A DNA stretch of 62,776 nucleotides from an uncultured Pelagibacteraceae bacterium. GTDB taxonomy: Bacteria; Pseudomonadota; Alphaproteobacteria; Pelagibacterales; Pelagibacteraceae. Below the pieces are notes generated by a model, which saw nothing but the letters and a program-made list of their open reading frames with translations, ran no database searches and was not told the origin of the DNA. The translations under genes were made by a program, and so were the position numbers. This document shows, piece after piece, positions 16,325 through 24,932 of the stretch; position 1 is the first letter of the stretch, and each line of letters begins with the position of its first letter. The stretch covers positions 1 to 62,776 of the forward strand of contig CACNFL010000004.1 in NCBI GenBank assembly GCA_902619745.1. The letters run 5' to 3'.

Positions 16325-17293
16325 ATGAAGCCAAAAATATTAGTTTCGAGAAAAATCTCAGATTTAGCAGAGGAAAAACTTCAAAAAGAATTTGAAGTAA
16401 CTCTTAATCCAAAAGACGAACCTATTCCAGAAAGCGAATTAATTAAAATTATTAATGATTATGATGGAATGATATCAACAGGTTTTGATAAAATTGGTGA
16501 AAATTTTTTTAATAATTTAAATGGCAAATTAAAAATTGTAGCTCAGGTTGGTGTTGGCTATGATAACATTTCAATCAAATCTGCCGAAGAAAAAAAAATT
16601 AAAGTAACAAATACTCCAAATGTATTAAATGAAGCAGTGGCGGAAACTACAATCCTTTTAATTTTAGCCGCATCAAGAAGAATTGGTGAAGCTTACAATC
16701 TAGTGAGAACAGATAACTGGAAAAATCAAAAACCAGATTTAACTCAATTTATGATTGGAAATTCTGTTACAGGTAAAACTTTAGGCATCATTGGCATGGG
16801 TCGTATTGGAAGAATGGCTGCAAAATCTGCTAAGGCATTTGGTATGAAGATTATTTATTATAATAGAAACAAACTTTCTGATGATCTAGAGGATGGAGCA
16901 AAGTATTTTTCTGATATTAAGACTATGCTACCAGAGTGTGACTTTGTTAGTATACATACACCTGCAACTGCTGAGACTAAACATATTCTAAATTCTTCAA
17001 CAATTAGTTTGTTACCGAAACATGCTGTAGTTATAAACACTTCAAGAGGATCAACCATTGATGATGATGCATTGATAGATGCATTAGAAAATAAAAAAAT
17101 TTATGCAGCAGGTTTAGATGTTTTTAACAATGAACCAAATTTAGACAAAAGATATTTAAAATTAGATAACTGTTTCGTTTTACCACATATTGGGAGCGCA
17201 ACACACGAGACAAGATTAGCTATGAGTATGATGGCTGTTGATAATATCTATTGTTTTTTTAATAAAAAACCTCTTATTTCAGAAGTAGTTTAG
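16325..17293 (+). CDS. D-2-hydroxyacid dehydrogenase (GyaR/GhrB-like)
   Basis: 322 residues. NAD-binding loop GIIGMGRIGRMAAK (about 155-168), catalytic Arg in INTSRGSTID, Glu in FNNEPN and His in LPHIGSATHETR, the triad of the D-isomer 2-hydroxyacid dehydrogenase family. Closest in style to glyoxylate/hydroxypyruvate reductases, which handle C2-C3 products from sugar-acid cleavage. It starts 1 bp after the dehydratase stop. Function in the pathway is inferred. Confidence 0.88.
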   Translation: MKPKILVSRKISDLAEEKLQKEFEVTLNPKDEPIPESELIKIINDYDGMISTGFDKIGENFFNNLNGKLKIVAQVGVGYDNISIKSAEEKKIKVTNTPNVLNEAVAETTILLILAASRRIGEAYNLVRTDNWKNQKPDLTQFMIGNSVTGKTLGIIGMGRIGRMAAKSAKAFGMKIIYYNRNKLSDDLEDGAKYFSDIKTMLPECDFVSIHTPATAETKHILNSSTISLLPKHAVVINTSRGSTIDDDALIDALENKKIYAAGLDVFNNEPNLDKRYLKLDNCFVLPHIGSATHETRLAMSMMAVDNIYCFFNKKPLISEVV

Positions 17294-17310
17294 AACAACT
17301 ATAAGTTGTT
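17294..17310 (+). terminator. Small hairpin after hydroxyacid dehydrogenase gene
   Basis: AACAACT (17294-17300) and AGTTGTT (17304-17310) form a 7-bp stem with a 3-base loop right after the stop codon. The following TGTTC is a poor T-tract, so termination would be weak. The rest of the spacer to 17417 is A+T-rich and must contain the TRAP promoter, but no single promoter can be picked with confidence. Confidence 0.35.
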
Positions 17311-17417
17311 TGTTCAATAAATATATATAATTTCTATATATAAAAGTTAAACGAAATTATTGATCTCAAAATTCATTTATGATTAACTTTCAAAAAAACA
17401 TAAACGAGAGGAAGATA

Positions 17418-18434
17418 ATGTTTAAACTTATATCTAAAACTATAGCAGCTGTAGCTATTGTTTCAGTTGCTTTATTTGGCTCTGCAAATGCAAAGACTTT
17501 AAAGATTGAAACACACTTTACAGCTAGTTCACCAAACGGTGAAGTTGCTGCTCAATTCGCTAAAAACGTAGAGAAGTTTTCTGGCGGAAGCTTAAAAGTA
17601 GAAATGTTCTACTCATCATCAGTTACAGGTAAGTCTGCTGAGGTGTTTAACTCTGCACAAACTGGAATTATCGATTGTGATATGACTGGTGCTGGTTACC
17701 AAACTGGTAAAAATGCAGCGTTCCAATTCGCAGGTGATGTAATGGGTGGATACGATAACCCATATCAACAATATGAATTCTTGAATTTCCCAGGAGCTCA
17801 AGACGCTGTTGATGCGCTTTATAACAAATATGGAATGACATTAATTGGTTGGTGGATACCAGGACATGAGTCTTTAATATCTAGCAGACCAATCCCAGAT
17901 GTTGCTTCATTGAAAGACTTCAAATTTAGATCACCTCCAGGAATGGAAAGTATGATCTTTACAGCATTAGGTGCTAAGCCAATCGTAATGGACTTTGGTG
18001 AAGTTCCAACTGCTTTACAAACTGGTCTAATCGATGGTGCTGACTACTCATCTTTAGCTACTAACTATGCTGGTGGACACTATGAGCAAAATAAATATGC
18101 TACATACCCAGGTTTCCACTCTATGCCAGCTGACCACTTAGCTTGTAATACGAAAGTATGGAAGAAGTTAAAGAAACATGAGCAAGGTGCTATGTTAGCA
18201 GCAATAGAAATTGCTGGAAGAACTATCACTAGCTTAGTTGAAAGAAAAAACGCTGAAGCTGTTAAAGCTTTAAATGAAATGGGTGTTACTCTTCACGACT
18301 GGTCTAGAGAAGATAGACTTAAATTCAGACAAGCTGCTCTAGCTGCTTGGGAAGAATGGAAGACTAAATCTCCAGAAGCTGCGGCACTTATCGAGATACA
18401 CAAAGCTTATATGAAAGCTAACGGTATCATGTAA
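17418..18434 (+). CDS. TRAP transporter solute-binding protein (DctP family)
   Basis: About 338 residues. I start at ATG 17418, which has the ribosome site GAGAGGAAG and begins a signal peptide ending GSANA (about 1-25). An earlier ATG at 17379 would put hydrophilic residues in front of the signal peptide. The mature protein has the DctP fold; FRSPPGM contains the conserved Arg that binds the ligand carboxylate. Unlike most of the window, this gene uses many well-translated codons, consistent with high expression. It feeds the DctQ and DctM subunits downstream; context suggests a sugar acid as ligand. Confidence 0.92.
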   Translation: MFKLISKTIAAVAIVSVALFGSANAKTLKIETHFTASSPNGEVAAQFAKNVEKFSGGSLKVEMFYSSSVTGKSAEVFNSAQTGIIDCDMTGAGYQTGKNAAFQFAGDVMGGYDNPYQQYEFLNFPGAQDAVDALYNKYGMTLIGWWIPGHESLISSRPIPDVASLKDFKFRSPPGMESMIFTALGAKPIVMDFGEVPTALQTGLIDGADYSSLATNYAGGHYEQNKYATYPGFHSMPADHLACNTKVWKKLKKHEQGAMLAAIEIAGRTITSLVERKNAEAVKALNEMGVTLHDWSREDRLKFRQAALAAWEEWKTKSPEAAALIEIHKAYMKANGIM

Positions 18435-18447
18435 TAAAAAAAATTTT

Positions 18448-18469
18448 GAAGGGCCTAAAAAGGCCCTTC
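18448..18469 (+). terminator. Hairpin between TRAP binding protein and permease genes
   Basis: GAAGGGCCT (18448-18456) and AGGCCCTTC (18461-18469) form a perfect 9-bp, GC-rich stem with an AAAA loop, 14 bp after the stop. The sequence following is GAATTACTTAAATTTTT, a weak T-run. It probably terminates part of transcription or protects the binding-protein message, so that binding protein exceeds the membrane subunits. Confidence 0.8.
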
Positions 18470-18491
18470 GAATTACTTAAATTTTTACGCA

Positions 18492-19061
18492 ATGATCGAT
18501 AAAGAATTACAAGAACAAAATGAAAAAGTTGCGAGTAAAGATGATTTTCCAATAAATTGGATAGATAGAGTTTCCTTATTTTTAAGTCACACAATTAAAT
18601 ATTTAATTCCTGTAATTGTAATTGTGATGATGTACGAAATTTTTATGAGATATATATTGTTTAAACCAACTTTGTGGGCAAATGAACTATGTCTATGGCT
18701 TGCTGGCGTTTGTTATTTAGTTGGCGGAATATATGCAACAAGATTAAGAAGCCACATTAGAATAGTATTATTGTATGATTGGGTTGGTAGACCAACACAG
18801 AGAATTTTTGATCTAATCAGTACTATAATTATTGTTCTTTTCGCAGCAGCTGTAATTTATGGGGGTATGGAAGATGCATACAGATCATTTATAAATTGGG
18901 AAAGATTTGCAACTTATTGGGATCCACCAATTCCTGCTACTATGAAGCCACTAACACTTTTATGTGTTTTTCTTATTGCTGTTCAATCTGTAAATAATTT
19001 AATTATTGATTGGAGAAATCCTAAGGAAAAACAATACGACCCTTCTAAAGAATTAAAATAA
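18492..19061 (+). CDS. TRAP transporter small membrane subunit (DctQ family)
   Basis: 189 residues with four membrane helices and the DctQ hallmark FMRYILFKPTLWANELCLWL (about 49-69). It pairs with the large DctM subunit in the inner membrane. The gene begins 22 bp after the intercistronic hairpin and ends 1 bp before the dctM start. Confidence 0.9.
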   Translation: MIDKELQEQNEKVASKDDFPINWIDRVSLFLSHTIKYLIPVIVIVMMYEIFMRYILFKPTLWANELCLWLAGVCYLVGGIYATRLRSHIRIVLLYDWVGRPTQRIFDLISTIIIVLFAAAVIYGGMEDAYRSFINWERFATYWDPPIPATMKPLTLLCVFLIAVQSVNNLIIDWRNPKEKQYDPSKELK

Positions 19062-19062
19062 T

Positions 19063-20379
19063 ATGGATATAGGATCACTTTCGATAATACTTATAGTAGG
19101 ATTGTTATTACTTATATCTATAGGTGTTCCAATGGGATTTGCATCTGGTTTTATGGGTGCAGTACTAGTTTTTTTATACATAGGTGAGCATGCATTAGGC
19201 ATATTACTTTCAAGATACTATTCTCTTGTTGTCACTTATTCCTTTTTATCTGTTCCATTATTTATATTTATGGCCTCCTTGCTCGAACGTTCTAATATCG
19301 CAAGAGATCTTTATGACGCTTTAAATGCGTGGTTAAGAAAGACCAGAGGTGGAGTAGGAGTCGTTACTGCCATCATGGCAACCATTATGGCGGCGATGAG
19401 TGGAATTATTGGTGGTGAAATAGTCTTATTAGGTTTGATTGCACTGCCTCAAATGTTGAGATTAAAATACGATCAGGATATGTCGATCGGTATTATTTGT
19501 GCATCAGGATCTTTGGGAACAATGATACCACCTTCAATTGTTTTAATTATTTATGGATTAACGACAGAGACTTCTATTACGATGTTATTCCAAGAAGCTA
19601 TTGTTCCTGGTTTAATGATTTCAGGTTTAATTATTACATACATTTTAATTCGAACAAGATTACAACCACATTTGGCACCTTTAAGTGATGAGCCTGCTTT
19701 AACTTTAAAAGAAAAAATGTCATACCTACCAGGTCTTTTACCTCCAATCGGTATAGTAATAATTGTATTAGGTTCAATTTATTCTGGAATAACAGGAATT
19801 ACTGAAGCAGCTGGTATGGGAGTGGTTGCTACATTAATTATTATTTTTGCAAGAAAAGAACTTACATGGTTTTTATTTAAAGATGCATTAACAAGAACTT
19901 TCAAAGCATCAGGAACTATTTTAACTATTACTTTTGGTGCTACAGTTTTAGCAGGTGCTTATTCTCTTGCTGGAGGTCCTAAATATGTTGCAGAAACTAT
20001 TTTGGCTTATGATTTAAAACCAATGTATTTAATCTTCATGATGCAGATTATGTTTTTGATTATGGGAGCATTTATGGATTGGGTTGGAATTGTATTGTTA
20101 GCAATGCCTGTATTTTTACCAATTGTTATAGCTCTTGGATTTGATCCAATTTGGTTTGGAATATTATTTTGTGTAAATATGCAAGTTTCATTCTTAAGTC
20201 CACCGTTTGGGCCTGCCGCTTTTTATTTAAAATCTGTTGCTCCTCCACATATTTCATTAACAGATATATTTAGAGGTTTTGCTCCATTTATAGTAATTCA
20301 GTTAATTGTATTAGCTTGTGTTATGTTTTTCCCTGAAGCAATGACACAAAACTTCCACGAGTTTAAACCGAAACCATGA
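19063..20379 (+). CDS. TRAP transporter large membrane subunit (DctM family)
   Basis: 438 residues, about twelve membrane helices. Conserved DctM segments include GVPMGFASGFMG, SVPLFIFMASLLE, GTMIPPSIVLIIYG and SPPFGPAAFYLK. It is the sodium-driven transport subunit of the TRAP system. Its stop overlaps the following hydroxyacid dehydrogenase start by 4 bp, so transporter and catabolic genes are translationally linked. Confidence 0.92.
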   Translation: MDIGSLSIILIVGLLLLISIGVPMGFASGFMGAVLVFLYIGEHALGILLSRYYSLVVTYSFLSVPLFIFMASLLERSNIARDLYDALNAWLRKTRGGVGVVTAIMATIMAAMSGIIGGEIVLLGLIALPQMLRLKYDQDMSIGIICASGSLGTMIPPSIVLIIYGLTTETSITMLFQEAIVPGLMISGLIITYILIRTRLQPHLAPLSDEPALTLKEKMSYLPGLLPPIGIVIIVLGSIYSGITGITEAAGMGVVATLIIIFARKELTWFLFKDALTRTFKASGTILTITFGATVLAGAYSLAGGPKYVAETILAYDLKPMYLIFMMQIMFLIMGAFMDWVGIVLLAMPVFLPIVIALGFDPIWFGILFCVNMQVSFLSPPFGPAAFYLKSVAPPHISLTDIFRGFAPFIVIQLIVLACVMFFPEAMTQNFHEFKPKP

Positions 20380-21245
20380 TGAAAATAGGCTTTATTGGAA
20401 CAGGTCTTATGGGCCTGCCAATGGCTAAAAATTTATTAAAATCAGATTTTAAACTAAAAGTATTCAATCGTTCAATTAATAAAGCAGAACCTTTGAAAGA
20501 GTTTGGCGCTGAAATATCAAAAACATTAGGTGAAGTTGTTAAAGATAATGACTTTATTATTACAATGTTAACAGATGATAGTGCTGTTGATGCAATAATG
20601 AATAATTCAGATTTGTTAGAGAATTTAAAATCTGGATCAACTGTTATTGACATGAGTTCTGTTAAACCAACGACAGCAACAAAATATGGAAATAATCTAA
20701 AATCAAAAAATATAAATTACTTAGACGCACCAGTATCAGGAGGAACAATTGGAGCTGAGGAAGCTTCATTAGCTATAATGGTTGGAGGAGAGGAAAGTGT
20801 ATTTGATAATTCTGTAAATATTTTAAAAGCTATGGGAAATCCAACTTTAGTTGGACCAATTGGTAGCGGACAAGTTTCAAAGTTAGCAAATCAAATTGTA
20901 GTTGGAGTTACCATAGGAGCGGTTGCGGAGGCAATAACTTTATGTGAAAAAGCTGGAGCTGACCCAGTAAAATTAATCAAAGCTCTTTCTGGAGGTTGGG
21001 CAGACAGTAAAATTTTACAAACACATGGAAAGAGAATGATAGATAAAGATTTTAGTCCAAAAGGTAAAACTTCTACTCATTTAAAAGATATGAATAACAT
21101 TTTAGAGTGTGCAAATTCATATAATACACATTTACCTATTTCAAATTTAGTAAAAGAAATGTATAAAACCCTTGTCGATAATGGTCATGGAAACACTGAT
21201 CATAGTTCACTTTATAATGAAATCGAAAGGATAAATAAAAAATGA
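20376..21245 (+). CDS. Beta-hydroxyacid dehydrogenase (GarR/MmsB family)
   Basis: 289 residues. GFIGTGLMGLPMAKNL (about 5-20) is the NAD(P) loop, DAPVSGGTIGAEEASL the substrate loop and GSGQVSKLANQ carries the catalytic Lys. All family signature positions are intact, unlike the paralogue at 11236-12093. Likely reactions are tartronate semialdehyde or 3-hydroxyisobutyrate reduction/oxidation. It overlaps dctM and the next SDR gene by 4 bp each. Confidence 0.88.
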   Translation: MMKIGFIGTGLMGLPMAKNLLKSDFKLKVFNRSINKAEPLKEFGAEISKTLGEVVKDNDFIITMLTDDSAVDAIMNNSDLLENLKSGSTVIDMSSVKPTTATKYGNNLKSKNINYLDAPVSGGTIGAEEASLAIMVGGEESVFDNSVNILKAMGNPTLVGPIGSGQVSKLANQIVVGVTIGAVAEAITLCEKAGADPVKLIKALSGGWADSKILQTHGKRMIDKDFSPKGKTSTHLKDMNNILECANSYNTHLPISNLVKEMYKTLVDNGHGNTDHSSLYNEIERINKK

Positions 21246-21985
21246 GTGGAAGATTAGAAGGTAAAAAAATTCTCGTAACAGCAGCAGGTCAAGGTATTGG
21301 AAAAGCTACAGCAATTGCCTTTCATAAAGAAGGCGCTCATGTCACTGCAACTGATTTAAATGATAAAACTTTAGCTGATTTAAATAAAGAATATCCTGAG
21401 ATAAAAGTGCAAAAGTTAGACTCAACAGACAACAATGCAATTTTAGAATTTACTAAAACTTTAGATAAAGTTGATGTTTTATTTAATGCTGTTGGATTTG
21501 TTCATCATGGAACAATATTGGAATGTGATGAAAAAGATTGGGATTTTTCTTCTAATGTAAATGTTAAGTCGATGTACTTTATGTGTAAAGCTATTTTACC
21601 TTTAATGATAAAACAAAATGGTGGAAGTATTATTAATATATCTTCATGCGCATCTAGCTTTAAAGGTTTTCCAAATAGATTTGTTTACGGAACAACAAAA
21701 GGTGCGGTGATTGGTTTAACAAAAGCGATCGCAGCAGATTTCGTTAAACAAAATATTAGATGTAATTCAATTGCGCCAGGTACAGTTTATTCACCTTCTT
21801 GGCAAGATAGAGTAAATCAAAGCCCAGATCCGGTTCAAGCAAAAAAAGATTTTATAGCAAGACAACCTATGGGAAGATTAGGTACGGCAGAAGAAATAGC
21901 AGCTGTGGCTGTTTATTTAGCTAGCGATGATGCAACATTTACAACAGGAAGCACAATTCATGTTGATGGTGGAATTTCAATATAA
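21242..21985 (+). CDS. SDR oxidoreductase, likely 2-keto-3-deoxy sugar-acid dehydrogenase
   Basis: 247 residues, classical SDR. The cofactor loop TAAGQGIGKA (about 13-22) and ATDLND favour NAD. Catalytic Ser in NISSCAS and YGTTKGA (Tyr-x-x-x-Lys) are present, as is the C-terminal GSTIHVDGG. The sequence style and the neighbouring FAH hydrolase, enolase-superfamily dehydratase and lactonase resemble the L-fucose/L-rhamnose route, where this SDR oxidises 2-keto-3-deoxy-fuconate to the 2,4-diketo acid. SDR family is certain; substrate is inferred from context. Confidence 0.85.
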   Translation: MSGRLEGKKILVTAAGQGIGKATAIAFHKEGAHVTATDLNDKTLADLNKEYPEIKVQKLDSTDNNAILEFTKTLDKVDVLFNAVGFVHHGTILECDEKDWDFSSNVNVKSMYFMCKAILPLMIKQNGGSIINISSCASSFKGFPNRFVYGTTKGAVIGLTKAIAADFVKQNIRCNSIAPGTVYSPSWQDRVNQSPDPVQAKKDFIARQPMGRLGTAEEIAAVAVYLASDDATFTTGSTIHVDGGISI

Positions 21986-22006
21986 TTTAACAACAAAAGG
22001 ATAAAT

Positions 22007-22849
22007 ATGAAATTATTAAGAGTAGGAAATAAAGGAAACGAAAAACCTGGTGTTTTAGATAAAGACGGTAAAATTAGAGATATTAGTTCTCATGTTAAAG
22101 ATTTAAATCCTGATTATTTAAATTTTGAGACTATTTCTAAATTACAAAGTGCTGATTTATCTTCTTTACCAGAATTATCTGCAAGTGATCGAATAGGATC
22201 TTGTATTACTAAGCCAGGTAAATTTGTTGCAATTGGATTAAATTATTCTGATCATGCTGCTGAAACTGGAGCTGATGTTCCTTCTGAACCAATAGTTTTT
22301 ATGAAAGCTACTAGTTGTATAGTTGGACCTAATGATGATGTTGAAATAGTTTCAGGATCTAAAAAATTAGACTGGGAAGTTGAACTTGGAATTATTATAG
22401 GAAAAGAAACAAAACATATCTCTGAAAGCCAAGCTCAAGATCATATTTTAGGTTATTGTTTGGTTAATGATGTAAGTGAAAGAGAATGGCAAATTGAAAA
22501 AATGGGCCAATGGGTTAAAGGAAAATCTCACGACACTTATGGACCAATCGGCCCTTACTTTGTTACTAAAGATGAAATTGCAGATGTTAACAACTTAAAG
22601 ATGAGTTTAGATGTTAATGGAAAAAGAATGCAAACAGGTAATACAAGTACAATGATATTTAACGTTGATGTTATTGTCTCTTATTTGAGTAAATACATGT
22701 CACTTCAAGCTGGTGATATAATTACAACTGGAACACCTCCAGGTGTTGGAATGGGTATGAAGCCTCAGCAATTTTTAAAAGCAGGTGATACAATGAAACT
22801 ATCAATCGAAAATTTAGGAGAGCAAAACTCTAAGGTAGTTGCTTTATAA
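22007..22849 (+). CDS. Fumarylacetoacetate hydrolase-family protein, likely diketo-deoxy sugar-acid hydrolase
   Basis: 280 residues. FVAIGLNYSDHAAE (about 76-89), then a metal site from LDWEVELGIIIGKE (Glu residues) and VNDVSEREWQ (Asp), and GDIITTGTPPGVGMG near the end. This is the FAH superfamily; sequences of this length near an SDR and an enolase-superfamily dehydratase include 2,4-diketo-3-deoxy-L-fuconate hydrolase, which releases pyruvate and lactate. Ureidoglycolate lyase-like annotation is an alternative label for the same family. AGGATAA precedes the ATG. Confidence 0.83.
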   Translation: MKLLRVGNKGNEKPGVLDKDGKIRDISSHVKDLNPDYLNFETISKLQSADLSSLPELSASDRIGSCITKPGKFVAIGLNYSDHAAETGADVPSEPIVFMKATSCIVGPNDDVEIVSGSKKLDWEVELGIIIGKETKHISESQAQDHILGYCLVNDVSEREWQIEKMGQWVKGKSHDTYGPIGPYFVTKDEIADVNNLKMSLDVNGKRMQTGNTSTMIFNVDVIVSYLSKYMSLQAGDIITTGTPPGVGMGMKPQQFLKAGDTMKLSIENLGEQNSKVVAL

Positions 22850-22855
22850 TTAATT

Positions 22856-24028
22856 GTGAAAATAACTTCTATTAAAAGTCATGTACTTAGATATGAGTTA
22901 GAAAAAGAACTTGGTTATTCACAACAATATTACAAACATCGTACAGCCCATCTAGTCGAAGTCCAAACAGACGAAGGAATAACAGGTTGGGGTGAATGTT
23001 TTGGTCCTGGAAATATAGCTTTAGCAAACAAGTTTATTGTTGAAAAAGTTATACAGCCTTTAGTAATTGGTGAAGACCCTTTAAATAAAGAACATATCTG
23101 GCAAAAAGTATACAATCTTTTAAGAGATAGTGGTCAAAAGGGAATGCCAATACAAGCATTATCAGGTGTGGATATTGCTTTATGGGATATTCTTGGAAAG
23201 AAGACAAACTCTCCTCTTTATCAACTTGTTGGTGGTAAATGTAATAATGAAGTTCCAGTGTATGGATATGGAATGATGTTACAAAAAAAAACAGTTGATG
23301 AATTGATCAACTTGTTCAAAGAAGAGTCTAAGCAAATAAAATCAAAAAACTTTAAAGCTATGAAAATGAAAGTTGGATTAGGTCCAAAAGAAGATTTAAA
23401 GTTGGTTCAAGCTGTAAGAGACACTGTTGGAAAAGATTTTAAATTAATGGTTGATGCAAATCACGCTTATAATTTGAAAGATGCTCTTTATGTTGGAAAA
23501 GGTTTAGATGAGCTAGATATTTATTGGTTTGAAGAGCCTGTGGCGCCTGAAGATTATGAGGGTTACAGTGAATTAAAACAAAAAATCTCTACTAGCATTG
23601 CAGGAGGAGAAGCTGAATTTACCAAATATGGCTGGAATAAATTAATATTAAATAAATGTATTGATATAGCTCAACCAGAGGTTTGTGGACTTGGCGGAAT
23701 TACGGAGTATTTAAAAGTTGCAGCATTAGCACAAGCAAATTTTATACCAGTAATTAATCATGTATGGGGCTCTGCAGTGAGTATTGCAGTTAACCTCCAT
23801 TTGTTGACAGCACAACCAGATATGCCAGGTGGATTATTTCCATCTAAATCTATGCTCGAGTTTGATACAACAGAAAAAAATATTTTTATAACAGATTTGC
23901 CAAAGGAAGAATTTTCAATTTTAGACCAAGTTAAAAGTAATAACGGTTATGCATCAGTAACAGATAATATAGGTATTGGTATAAACCCAAATGAAGATTT
24001 TATTAAAGAGTTTGAAGTAAATGAATAA
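22856..24028 (+). CDS. Enolase-superfamily acid-sugar dehydratase (mandelate racemase subgroup)
   Basis: 390 residues from GTG 22856. A capping domain (about 1-125) precedes the barrel. Catalytic residues line up with the mandelate racemase subgroup: Lys170-x-Lys172 (KMK), Asp200, Glu226 and Glu252 as metal ligands, and the Asp270/His302 dyad (NHVWGS). This pattern is typical of acid-sugar dehydratases. In context it would dehydrate a six-carbon (or deoxy) aldonate to a 2-keto-3-deoxy acid. It overlaps the downstream lactonase gene by 8 bp. Exact substrate unknown. Confidence 0.87.
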   Translation: MKITSIKSHVLRYELEKELGYSQQYYKHRTAHLVEVQTDEGITGWGECFGPGNIALANKFIVEKVIQPLVIGEDPLNKEHIWQKVYNLLRDSGQKGMPIQALSGVDIALWDILGKKTNSPLYQLVGGKCNNEVPVYGYGMMLQKKTVDELINLFKEESKQIKSKNFKAMKMKVGLGPKEDLKLVQAVRDTVGKDFKLMVDANHAYNLKDALYVGKGLDELDIYWFEEPVAPEDYEGYSELKQKISTSIAGGEAEFTKYGWNKLILNKCIDIAQPEVCGLGGITEYLKVAALAQANFIPVINHVWGSAVSIAVNLHLLTAQPDMPGGLFPSKSMLEFDTTEKNIFITDLPKEEFSILDQVKSNNGYASVTDNIGIGINPNEDFIKEFEVNE

Positions 24029-24932
24029 AATAAAAACATCAGAACCAAAACCTCTTTGGAAATTAAGATGTACTTTAGGTGAAGGAACGTTATGGGTTAG
24101 TGAGCATAAATCAATTTATTTTGTAGATATTAAAAAAAAGAAAATTTGCTCTTACAATATTAAAAATAAAAAAAAGAAAATCTTTAAAGTAAATAAAGAA
24201 ATTGGTTTTATCGCTCATATCAAAGATTATATTTTTATTTTAGGTCTCCAGGGAGAATTAAGAATTCAAAATTTAAAATCAAAAAAAATTTTAAAATCAA
24301 TAAAGGTAGAACCAAACTTGAAACTAAATAGAATTAATGATGGTAAAACAGATCCTGCTGGAAATCTTTGGTTTGGCACCATGGACAACTTGGAAAGAAA
24401 AATTGAAAAAGGTTCTTTATATAAATTAGATAAAAATTTTAAATTAATAAAGGTTGATAAAAATTATAGAATTACTAATGGACCAGCGTTTATTGATCAG
24501 TATAATTTTTATCATACAGATAGTCCAAAAAAAACTATCTATAAAATTAAAATAAATAAAAATAATAAAATAGTTAGCAAAAAAATATTTAAAAAATTAT
24601 CTTCTGATGAAGGTTCACCAGATGGAATGACTTTAGATAAAAATAAAAATTTATGGGTAGCTCATTTCCATGGTGCTTGTATTTCTGTTTTTAATAAAAA
24701 AGCAAAATTAATTCACAGAATTCAGTTTCCTGCAAAAAATATAACTAATTGTGCATTTGGAGGTAAAAATACTAAAGAACTTTATGTTTCAACAGCTACA
24801 AAAGGGATGAGCAAAGCAGATCTGCGAAAATTTAGATATTCAGGATTCTTTTTTAGTGTAAAAACAAATGCAAGAGGAGTTTTACAAAAAAAATTTATTA
24901 TAAGTAATGAAGAAAAGAGATCTTTACTATGA
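24021..24932 (+). CDS. SMP-30/gluconolactonase-family lactonase
   Basis: 303 residues, six-bladed propeller of the SMP-30/LRE family. Metal ligands are recognisable: Glu in LGEGTLW (about 19), Asn in RITNGPA and Asp in GSPDGMT. RINDGKTDPAGNLWFGTM is a family signature. It would open an aldonolactone to the aldonate that the upstream dehydratase uses. No signal peptide is seen, so it is cytosolic. It shares 26 bp with the ppc start. Confidence 0.85.
   Translation: MNKIKTSEPKPLWKLRCTLGEGTLWVSEHKSIYFVDIKKKKICSYNIKNKKKKIFKVNKEIGFIAHIKDYIFILGLQGELRIQNLKSKKILKSIKVEPNLKLNRINDGKTDPAGNLWFGTMDNLERKIEKGSLYKLDKNFKLIKVDKNYRITNGPAFIDQYNFYHTDSPKKTIYKIKINKNNKIVSKKIFKKLSSDEGSPDGMTLDKNKNLWVAHFHGACISVFNKKAKLIHRIQFPAKNITNCAFGGKNTKELYVSTATKGMSKADLRKFRYSGFFFSVKTNARGVLQKKFIISNEEKRSLL

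Noticed and set aside
16858..17058. Minus-strand 66-codon frame within the hydroxyacid dehydrogenase
   Set aside because: It overlaps the catalytic region of a clear D-2-hydroxyacid dehydrogenase and has no features of its own.
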